The position numbers and the translations under genes are program-made. The notes under the pieces were generated by a model. That model had not been told where the DNA came from. It saw nothing but the letters and a program-made list of their open reading frames with translations, and did no database searches. From the NCBI GenBank assembly GCA_035636095.1, contig DASPZU010000006.1, positions 1 to 55,619 of the forward strand: a DNA stretch of 55,619 nucleotides. The letters are read 5' to 3'. This DNA comes from Gp7-AA10 sp035636095. Its GTDB lineage: Bacteria; Acidobacteriota; Thermoanaerobaculia; Gp7-AA8. This document shows, piece after piece, positions 15,905 through 24,200 of this stretch; positions within the stretch are counted from its first letter, which is position 1, and every line of letters begins with the position of its first letter.

Positions 15905-17241
15905 GAGTCGATAGCGCTCCAGACGCTGCACATCGCAATCAGAAAAAGAACATTGAGTAACGGAGCGACGAGATGCAGCGGAAACTGGCCGAGTGTCAGC
16001 ACGAGCAATGACACGGTCGTCGGAAATGCAATCAGCTTTGCAAAGGTCGCCCGCTCGTCGACGGCTGTTCGTAAAGGTTCCTCGATTCCCGAGAACGAAA
16101 GCGACCCCGCGAACAACAAGGCGGCAAGAAAAATAGCGTACCCCGGCGCGCCACCTTCCGCGAGGACCTGCAGATGGTCATTGTGGGTTTCGCCGAAGTT
16201 CAGTTCGGTCGGTTCCTGCCGCAACATCGCGGAGTACTTTTGCTGCACGTCCATGCGATAGGGCAGGAACTCGTAGGGGTAGCAGCCAGGGCCGACTCCT
16301 GAAATGGGATGGTGCTGAAACATCTCCCAAGCCGCGAGAAATGCTCCGAGTCGTCCCGCGAAAAGCAGGTCGTATTGTCTGTAACGTGCGAAGGCGAGAT
16401 GGTCCTGGATGCGAGTTCGAATCGGTGCGTACGCGAGCAGCAGCGCGACGGCGGCGATAGCGCCGCTGACGATGAAAATGCGACGTCGCCGAGCGGCAAG
16501 GACGCCGAGGCAGAATAGACCCGCGGCGCATCCGATGATCGCCGTGAATGCCTGCGTGGCGAACAGACCGAGCACCAGCAAGATTCCGGTGCTGACTGCA
16601 ACCACTCGCATCCACGCACGCGTCGCGACAAGCGCGAGAGCGGCAGCCGCCAGGATTGAAGTGACGAGGTAGATGCCGACGTAATCTGGATTACCGAGCA
16701 GTCCGACGACTCTCGCATGTTGCGCGACGTCCGCCGGAAACACAAAAGGGTTCCAAACGCCGACGCGCTGAAGAATCACGACTAGTGCGTTGATCGCGGC
16801 GGGAATGAGGATGAGCCACACCGCTGCGATGGAATATGTCTCAGCGATCGTCAACGCATTCAAAAAAAAGAAAGCCAGTGCGGTCACCCATGAAAGCGCT
16901 GCCAGACTGAGGCGGGAGTTCGAGCTGCCCAGGCACGCAATTGCCGTCCAGCACACGACGGCGCCGGCCACCATCATTGCGATTCGCCCGGTCCGCTTTC
17001 GCCAAGTGCGCCTCACTCTTTCGACGAATGTCGCAAAGCCGAGAACTGCCCCCATCGCGAGCAAAATCACGGCTGCCCGAAAAAGAATCTCTTTCGGAAA
17101 GCGAAACGAATCCGGTCCACTCCAGTAGAACAGCGGACTTGCGATGAGGGTCACGGCAGTGACCGCCCGGTTGTAGCGGACCCAGATCGGAGGCCTGTTA
17201 TTTGTTTTCGATGACGTCGTTGCTGGGCGTTTCCGACTCAT
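15901..17241 (-). CDS. O-antigen ligase/polymerase (Wzy_C family)
   Basis: 446 residues with about 11 membrane segments. The large periplasmic loop carries ISGVGPGCYPYEFLPYR and NFGETHNDHLQVLAEGGAPG, the typical Wzy_C signature with an essential-looking His/Asp pair. Start chosen at ATG 17241 (MSRKRPATT); the frame runs upstream to 17292 without a better site. Such proteins either polymerise repeat units or ligate glycans to lipid A or proteins. Coupled with the TPR protein downstream. Confidence 0.85.
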   Translation of the reverse strand: MSRKRPATTSSKTNNRPPIWVRYNRAVTAVTLIASPLFYWSGPDSFRFPKEILFRAAVILLAMGAVLGFATFVERVRRTWRKRTGRIAMMVAGAVVCWTAIACLGSSNSRLSLAALSWVTALAFFFLNALTIAETYSIAAVWLILIPAAINALVVILQRVGVWNPFVFPADVAQHARVVGLLGNPDYVGIYLVTSILAAAALALVATRAWMRVVAVSTGILLVLGLFATQAFTAIIGCAAGLFCLGVLAARRRRIFIVSGAIAAVALLLAYAPIRTRIQDHLAFARYRQYDLLFAGRLGAFLAAWEMFQHHPISGVGPGCYPYEFLPYRMDVQQKYSAMLRQEPTELNFGETHNDHLQVLAEGGAPGYAIFLAALLFAGSLSFSGIEEPLRTAVDERATFAKLIAFPTTVSLLVLTLGQFPLHLVAPLLNVLFLIAMCSVWSAIDS

Positions 17242-17330
17242 GCCGCTGAAGTGTAAACCGCTGCGCGAAAAACGTATCCGGCTCACGGACACGTCGATGT
17301 TATTCTCGAATGCGAGCGTCGTCTCAATCG

Positions 17331-18269
17331 ATGAGTATCCCGGCCGTTTCGGTTGTCGTACCGGTTTACAACAGCGAACAGTCCCTCCTCGAGTTGATCG
17401 GGCGCTTGGGCAGGGTGCTTTCTGCGCGAGGCGAGTACGAGATCATTCTCGTGGACGACGGCAGCGTGGACGGCAGCAGAGCCGCAATTCGCCGCCTCGC
17501 TCGTGATCAAGCGTTCGTGCACGGCATATTTCTGATGCGTAATTTTGGACAGCACAACGCCCTGCTCGCTGGCATACGCGCGGCGCGATTCCCGATGATC
17601 GTCACGTTGGACGACGACCTGCAGAATCCACCTGAGGAGATCCCAAAGCTGCTGGCGAAACTAGATGAAGGCTACGACGTGGTCTACGGCGTTCCTTCAC
17701 GCACGCGCCAGACGTTGTCGCGACGCCTGGCATCGAAGCTCGTTCGGTTCGCGCTTCGAGGGGCTATGGGAAGGGAGCGAGCGGCCATCGTTTCGCAATT
17801 TCGCGCCTTCCGGACGCAACTGCGAAGTGCCTTCGAGGACTACGCCGCGCCGTTCGTTTCCATCGATGTTCTCCTCTCCTGGGGCGCAGCGCGATTTGCG
17901 GCCCTTCGCGTCGAACATGTGGCCAGACCTCTTGGGCGTTCTCAGTACAGTTTCGTGAAGCTGATGTCGCATGCCATCAGCATGATCACCGGCTTCAGTT
18001 CGTGGCCTCTCCGATTCGCCAGCATCGTCGGATTCGTTTTTACATTGTTTGGGATTGGCGTATTCACCTTCGTTGTGGCGCGATATCTGGTCGTTGGCCG
18101 GAGCGTGCCCGGCTTCCCATTCCTTGCTTCCATCATCGCCATCTTCTCAGGGGCGCAACTCTTTGCGCTCGGAATCATCGGCGAATATCTGGCCCGTGTG
18201 CATTTCCGGATGATGAACCGTCCGCCGTACGTACTCGATTCGTCAGAGAACGAGAGCAAAATGCGATGA
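17331..18269 (+). CDS. ArnC/DPM1-type family 2 glycosyltransferase
   Basis: 312 residues from ATG 17331. GT2 motifs are SVVVPVYNSEQSL, ILVDDGSVDGS, NFGQHNALLAGI and TLDDDLQNPPEEIP, the last being the DxD-like metal site plus QNPPE typical of polyprenyl-phosphate sugar transferases. Two C-terminal membrane helices (from FASIVGFVFTLFGIG and FLASIIAIFSGAQLFALG) match the ArnC/GtrB layout. It probably loads a sugar from UDP or GDP onto undecaprenyl phosphate. The stop overlaps the next start (ATGA). Confidence 0.9.
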   Translation: MSIPAVSVVVPVYNSEQSLLELIGRLGRVLSARGEYEIILVDDGSVDGSRAAIRRLARDQAFVHGIFLMRNFGQHNALLAGIRAARFPMIVTLDDDLQNPPEEIPKLLAKLDEGYDVVYGVPSRTRQTLSRRLASKLVRFALRGAMGRERAAIVSQFRAFRTQLRSAFEDYAAPFVSIDVLLSWGAARFAALRVEHVARPLGRSQYSFVKLMSHAISMITGFSSWPLRFASIVGFVFTLFGIGVFTFVVARYLVVGRSVPGFPFLASIIAIFSGAQLFALGIIGEYLARVHFRMMNRPPYVLDSSENESKMR

Positions 18270-19267
18270 CATTCGAAACTCTTCCCAAAACGGCGGACAG
18301 CACCCTGACGCGCGAGTGTGTCGGCGAGGTGCACGCTCTGATCGCCGCGACCCCGTTTCAGCCGAACCGATTTCTGCGCTCTTCTGAAACCAATCTGACT
18401 GGGTACACGCTGAACTGCATCGCGGAAACTTTGAGCGAAAACTCAGGAATCGCTTTCGTCAAGCGCGTTTCTGATCGCATCGTGGGCCTCATCACAGTTT
18501 CGACACTTCCGTGGGAGAGCCGCGTGCTTCGCCGGTCAGTGTATGCCGTCAAACACTTATACGTAGATGACGAGAACACTGCGCGCGGACCTCAGGCGGA
18601 GGCCCTTGTGCGAACAGCAGGGGAATGGGCAAACAAACGAGCTGTAGATCTGCTGATCTGTAAGGTTTACACCGATGACATGACGGCGATACCGGCGCTC
18701 GAGAACAACGGATTCCGTTTGATGGAAACAGGGCTCAACTATGTCTTCGACTGCAAGCAGGCTCTTCCCGCCGGACGACAATGCGGCGAGGCGCTGGTCA
18801 TCCGAAGAGCCGATGCACGCGACGAAACAGCTCTCGCGGTGGCAGCACGCCTTGCGTTTTCTCATCACTTCGGCCGATTTCATTCCGACCCGCGCATCGA
18901 TCCCGACGAAGCGACCGCGATTTACGAGGAATGGATCCGCTCCTCATGCCGCGGCTACGCGGACGCAGTGTTCCTGGCTGAGCGCGGCGGTGAAATTGCC
19001 GGCTTTTCGGTCTGGAAAAATCCTTCGGCAGTCGAGCTTTCCGCTGGCATCCGGGCCGCCCATTACAGCATCGGCGCGGTTGTCCCTCAGTTTCAAGGCA
19101 AGGGACTCTTTCAGGCACTGACACTGGAGGGAATGCGTATGTATCATGCCGGCACGTCGTTGATTGAGGGTCCCACGAATCTGAAAAATCTTGGGGTCCA
19201 GCGCGGATACCAGAAGCTGGGATGGCAACTGCGCGATTCTTACTATTCGTTCCACAAGTGGCTGTGA
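18266..19267 (+). CDS. GNAT N-acetyltransferase, possible amino-sugar acylase (WecD/FdtC-like role)
   Basis: 333 residues from ATG 18266. Two GNAT-like halves can be traced: residues about 25-165 and about 172-333. The acetyl-CoA loop is best preserved in the second half, AVVPQFQGKGLFQALT. Close linkage with a WecE-like aminotransferase two genes downstream suggests N-acylation of a dTDP-4-amino-4,6-dideoxyhexose, as WecD does; this is inference. The double-GNAT length is longer than WecD alone. Confidence 0.78.
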   Translation: MTFETLPKTADSTLTRECVGEVHALIAATPFQPNRFLRSSETNLTGYTLNCIAETLSENSGIAFVKRVSDRIVGLITVSTLPWESRVLRRSVYAVKHLYVDDENTARGPQAEALVRTAGEWANKRAVDLLICKVYTDDMTAIPALENNGFRLMETGLNYVFDCKQALPAGRQCGEALVIRRADARDETALAVAARLAFSHHFGRFHSDPRIDPDEATAIYEEWIRSSCRGYADAVFLAERGGEIAGFSVWKNPSAVELSAGIRAAHYSIGAVVPQFQGKGLFQALTLEGMRMYHAGTSLIEGPTNLKNLGVQRGYQKLGWQLRDSYYSFHKWL

Positions 19268-19289
19268 CGGGTTTCTCGCAATCAGACCA

Positions 19290-20174
19290 ATGAGGCGATG
19301 CGTCCGATGTGGGGGTACGGCCGTCGACGACGACTGGCGTTGCGAGCAGTGCGGCAACTCGCCGTTGATCCACGAGAATGTCTTGCTGTTCGCGCCTGAG
19401 GTTGCCTTCGAGAGCGACGCCTTCGATTCGCAAGCCTTTGGAAGTCTCGCCGATCTCGAAGCGGGCAGTTTTTGGTTTCGCGCAAGAAACGCCCTGATAC
19501 GAATGATGCTCAAGCGATACTTCGCAGAGCTGCGAAGCTTCCTGGAATTAGGGTGCGGTACAGGTTTTATCTTAGCGACCGTTCGCGAAGCATTTCCCAA
19601 AGCTGCGATATGGGGAACCGAGATGCTGGCCGCCGGTCTGCCCTGGGCGAAGGCGCGCATCCCTTCGGCTTCCTTGATCCAGGGAGACGGCCGTAATTTG
19701 CCGTTTATTGAGGAGTTCGATGTGATCGGCGCTTTCGACGTCCTGGAGCACGTGCAGGAGGACGTCGCGGTCTTGGGCGAGATATTCCGTTCCGTTCGGC
19801 GAGGAGGGGGTCTGATTTTAACAGTCCCGCAACATCCCTGGCTGTGGAGCCGAGCCGACGAATTTGCGCATCACAAGAGGAGATACAGCAGACGCGAATT
19901 GGTTGAAAAAGTCACGCTTGCGGGTTTTAAAATTTTGCGCCTGACATCGTTCGTCAGTCTTCTAATGCCGGTTCTCGTGACGTCGCGCCTTCAATCGCGG
20001 CTGGTCAGGAAGGCGCGAGATCCGTGGGTTGAATTTCAGCTTCCGCCGATCATCGATCGCACGTTCGAACGTGTGATGTCCGTCGAGCGCTGGCTTATCG
20101 GGCATGGCATCTCTTTTGGTGTCGGCGGATCGTTGCTGTTGGTGGCCAGAAAGCCGCTTGGGGTTTCCCTTTGA
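19290..20174 (+). CDS. SAM-dependent methyltransferase with N-terminal zinc ribbon
   Basis: 294 residues from ATG 19290. The N-terminus has CVRCGG and CEQCGN, two CxxC knuckles of a small zinc ribbon. The methyltransferase core shows FLELGCGTGFILATV (motif I), VIGAFDVLEHVQEDVAVL and LRRGGG-like RSVRRGGGLILTVPQHPWLW. The zinc ribbon plus Methyltransf_11/23 arrangement is common near polysaccharide genes. Substrate unknown. Overlaps the next gene by TTGA. Confidence 0.85.
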   Translation: MRRCVRCGGTAVDDDWRCEQCGNSPLIHENVLLFAPEVAFESDAFDSQAFGSLADLEAGSFWFRARNALIRMMLKRYFAELRSFLELGCGTGFILATVREAFPKAAIWGTEMLAAGLPWAKARIPSASLIQGDGRNLPFIEEFDVIGAFDVLEHVQEDVAVLGEIFRSVRRGGGLILTVPQHPWLWSRADEFAHHKRRYSRRELVEKVTLAGFKILRLTSFVSLLMPVLVTSRLQSRLVRKARDPWVEFQLPPIIDRTFERVMSVERWLIGHGISFGVGGSLLLVARKPLGVSL

Positions 20175-21298
20175 TTCCATTCAACCGATCCTTCGTGACG
20201 GGAAGGGAAATCGAATACCTTCGCGAGGCTATCGCGTCCGGTCACATTGCCGGTGACGGTCCTTTCACGCAACGATGCCATGAAATCCTCGAACGTGAGC
20301 TGTCGGTTCGGCGCGCGCTTCTCACGACCTCATGCACCGATGCCATGGAAATGTCAGCCTTGCTGCTGAACATAGCCGTCGGGGACGAGGTGATCATCCC
20401 TTCGTTCACGTTTGTGTCGGTCGGGAATGCTTTCGCGCTGCGTGGGGCGAAGATCGTTTTCGCCGACATAAGACCAGACACCCTGAACATCGATGAGAAG
20501 CAGCTCGCGCCTCATCTGACGGATCGGACACGCGCCGTGGTGGTGGTCCACTACGCGGGCGTCGGCTGCGAGATGGAATCCATCATGTCGCTCTCCGAGC
20601 GCCGCGGGGTCGAAGTTGTCGAGGACAACGCGCACGGGCTGTTCGGTACGTACAAGAACAGGTTTCTCGGCACGTTCGGTCGCTTTTCAACCTTGAGTTT
20701 CCACGAAACGAAGAATTTCAGCGCCGGCGAGGGAGGGGCCCTTCTGATCAATGACGCGAAATTCATCGCGCGTGCCGAGGTGATCCGAGAGAAAGGAACG
20801 AATCGCTCACAATTCTTCCGCGGTCAGGTGGACAAGTACACCTGGCTCGATATCGGATCGAGCTTCCTGCCCTCGGAGCTGACGGCTGCGCATCTCACGG
20901 CGCAGCTCGAATCGAAAGATCGAATCCAGCGGCGGCGGTGCGAGCTCTGGCAAATCTACTTCAGCGCTCTGGAGGATTGGGCGCGTGAAAATGATGCACG
21001 ACTTCCATTCGTCCCCGAACACTGCGGACAGGCGTACCACATGTTTTACCTCCTGCTGCCGACGCTCGAGCTGCGCGGCCGCCTGATCGCCCATCTGCGA
21101 GCGCATGGGATTCACGCCGTTTTTCATTACCTTCCGCTGCATCGGTCGGAGATGGGAAAGCGCTTCGGGGCCGAGGCGGGCGATTGCCCCGTAAGTAACG
21201 ACATCAGCGACCGATTAGTACGCCTACCATTCTTCACGGGCTTGGGGCATGACGAGCAGATGCAGGTGATCGACGCGGTGCGGGCCTGGCGATGCTGA
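20171..21298 (+). CDS. wecE: dTDP-4-dehydro-6-deoxyhexose aminotransferase (DegT/DnrJ/EryC1, WecE-like)
   Basis: 375 residues from TTG 20171 overlapping the previous stop. The N-terminal MIPFNRSFVTGREIEYL and the PLP-lysine region LSFHETKNFSAGEGGALL match WecE/RffA rather than the ArnB or DegT branches. TSCTDAMEMSALLL and VVEDNAHGLFGTY are further PLP-family blocks. The reaction expected is transfer of an amino group from Glu to the C4 ketone of a dTDP-sugar. Its presence with the GNAT protein points to a dTDP-4-acylamino sugar in the surface glycan. Overlaps the start of the giant membrane gene by 7 bases. Confidence 0.88.
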   Translation: MIPFNRSFVTGREIEYLREAIASGHIAGDGPFTQRCHEILERELSVRRALLTTSCTDAMEMSALLLNIAVGDEVIIPSFTFVSVGNAFALRGAKIVFADIRPDTLNIDEKQLAPHLTDRTRAVVVVHYAGVGCEMESIMSLSERRGVEVVEDNAHGLFGTYKNRFLGTFGRFSTLSFHETKNFSAGEGGALLINDAKFIARAEVIREKGTNRSQFFRGQVDKYTWLDIGSSFLPSELTAAHLTAQLESKDRIQRRRCELWQIYFSALEDWARENDARLPFVPEHCGQAYHMFYLLLPTLELRGRLIAHLRAHGIHAVFHYLPLHRSEMGKRFGAEAGDCPVSNDISDRLVRLPFFTGLGHDEQMQVIDAVRAWRC

Positions 21299-24200
21299 TC
21301 GGCCGCGTCATTCCAGGACGATGGCGGATGGATATTGCCTGCGCCGGCGTACTGTTTCTGGTCGCTTTTTCGATCGGCGACTATTTCGTAACGCACTGGG
21401 GAGGCAGAGCTGAATTTGATCAGGCGTCTTTCGGACCTGCTGTTGCCTTTGCCTGCGGTCACGGTTATCAAGATCCTCCTCGCGTCTATCCGTCACTCGA
21501 TAGGTTTCTGCGAGTAGAGCAGGATCGATATTCATGCAGTGAGATCGCCTTGCTGTGGAAGCCTCAGCCTCTCAACAACGTGCAACTGTCTGAGCGCTAT
21601 CTCCTTTTGGCAACTGCCTTGATCTGGCGAGTGCGAGGCGTGTCGTGGTCAGTCCTCGGTCCACTTCATGGGCTGTTCTTTGCGATCGTTGTCGTCTGCA
21701 CGTTCGTAATTCTCCGTGTATCGCTGCGCCTGCCGCTCGCGCTCGCCGGCGGAGTTCTTTTCATGACGTCGCCCACGCACCTGCTGCATTTACCGCGACT
21801 GCGGGATTACGGGAAGGCGCCGTTCATCCTTATTCTGATTTTGATCCTGGTTCTGTTGGTTGCTCTGCCATGGCGACCACGCCGCGTCATCACCCTATGC
21901 GCTTTGTATGGCGCCATCCTCGGCATCGGACTCGGATTTCGTCATGACCTCATGATCATGGGGATCCCGTTCTTATGCGTGCTTCTGATATTCCTTCCGG
22001 TCGGTCTTCGACGCGAGATCGGTGTTCGCGCGAAGGGTCTTGTGGCATTTGTCGCCGCATTCGTAATGGCCGGATTCCCGATCCTTGCCAGTCCGCAGGG
22101 GTTGAGCGGCGGCTGGTTCGTCGTGAATCACGGGTTCATGGAGCCGTTCGACGGCGTTCTCGATGTCGGAAACGCACTCTACAGTCGCGGCCATCTGTAC
22201 CACGATGCTTACCTTGCCATCGAGGTCCAACAATTCTCGCATCGGTCTTACGGGAATTCAGCGCTGGTACTGATGGGCACGGCCGGGGCCGAGAAGGCGA
22301 ATCTCCGGTACTTTTTTCAGGTCATGCGGACGTTCCCCGCTGACATCTTGATGCGCGCCTACGCTGCCTCCTTAAAGGTTCTCGACCTTCCCTTCTTCCC
22401 GTCGACGTACGTGCGTGAGGGATTCTTCTGGCAGTTTGGACAGCCAGAGGACGTCCGGATGGGTACCCCCGCCGTCCGTTGGTTCTACCAGATCCGCGAG
22501 CGGTTTTTGACGCTGTTCGCCGGAACGGGCATTTGGTTCGCGATCCTCGCGGTATTTCTCCTTCGATCGCGGCCGAGGGTGGCGGTATTCGTGGCGGTCA
22601 GCCTGCTCTATTTCTGCGGTTATCCGGCCCTGCAGTTCCAGCCGCGCCATTTTTTTCATCTCGAGTTCATCGGGTGGTGGTGTGTCGGTTTCACGTTGCA
22701 GGAAATGACATTAATGGCGGCTCGAAAACGGGCCATGCCGCCGGCGAGGACGTTCTTGCTGGAGGCGGGGGTATTCGCGACCATCGTCATGATGGGAATT
22801 GGATTCCCGCTGGTCGTCACGCGATGGATTCAGCAGCGACGAATGGTAACGACGATCGACCGCTATCTTTCGGTGCCGCGGGCGAAACTTTCAATTCAGC
22901 AAATTCCGATCTCGAGCGGCCGTATTCTCATCGTCCCCAGCACTCCATGGCCTGCCAGAAATTACGTCCACTACCGGCCCTTGGAGAGGCCGAAACTCAA
23001 CTACATTTCCTACGCCCTAATTGATGCCTCGAGCAATGCGTTGTTCCATTCCGAGCTTCTGATTCTCACGTTTGACCCCCGCGCGATTTCTGATTCGTAT
23101 GCTTCAGTGACCTTCCGTTATGAAGGCACGATTCACACGAACGAAGACGTAGGCTACGACCCAACTCTTCGGGTTGATGTACCTCTGTCGAGGGACCGAT
23201 CTGCAAATCCAGGGCTCGTTCGAGTCGTCGTGCCGCTACATGAGGTCACGACTTTCTCGCATTTTCGTGGCATCGAGATTTCGGCGCAACACTTAAGGGC
23301 GCTCGTAAGTGTCGAGCGGATCCAGACACCGGAAATCTTTCCGCTGCTCTTCCGCGCAGTGCTTCCCGAGGATTGGCATCGACGAGCGTTGTATCAAAAA
23401 CTGACGCTTTGGGATCCAAATCCATTCAGGACATTGAGCGCAAACAGGGTCCGACCGGCATACGTCACGAATCAGCGAGTGCAAGGATGGAATCTCATCG
23501 GCTTCGACGCCGACACTGAAGCTCTGATCAAAGGCGGTGCGACCGATGTCCGGCTTCACTGGCTCGCGCCAGTCGAACGCGAAGTCAGAGCCGGACCACT
23601 CCTGGTGAACGCAGGCGGAAACCACTGGATCGAAACGATACCGGGAGTACGCAACATCGTGGTCGATGGTGGATTCGAAAATGAGCGCACACCGCGCGCG
23701 TTTCCCATCGACATTTATCACGCTACGCCGCAGGGCAGGTTCCTCGCGCGTAGTCCTGATGCGCTCGACGCCCATTTCGTCGCGTTGGATCATCGACAAT
23801 CTGCTGAACGGACGAGTCTTGTCTCAGAGCCCATCGGCGTTGAGGAGGACCACTTTTATCTGCAGTCGGCGGATTTGCGGTGCACCACCTGCCGAGTCGT
23901 CATAGGACGGCAATGGTTGCCCTCCGGCAAGCCCGCGTACGTCTTGCCCGACGGCAGTCCATCGACGTGGTCGCGCTTCGCTGCAATCACGCGTCCCGCC
24001 CCGGGATCTAATGCGACGCAACTGTGGTTGTTGAATGGAGCCGGAATCGGTGAAGCTGATTTCGACAACGTCATGTTTCTCGATCTGGGGCGTCTCAATG
24101 TCGGCGACGCTGCCCCCCCAATTATCCCTTATGGCACATCGAGAAAGCCTGCACACAATCCATTGCGGCAGTTCGTTGGCGCATGGCAGCTGACGGGCTA

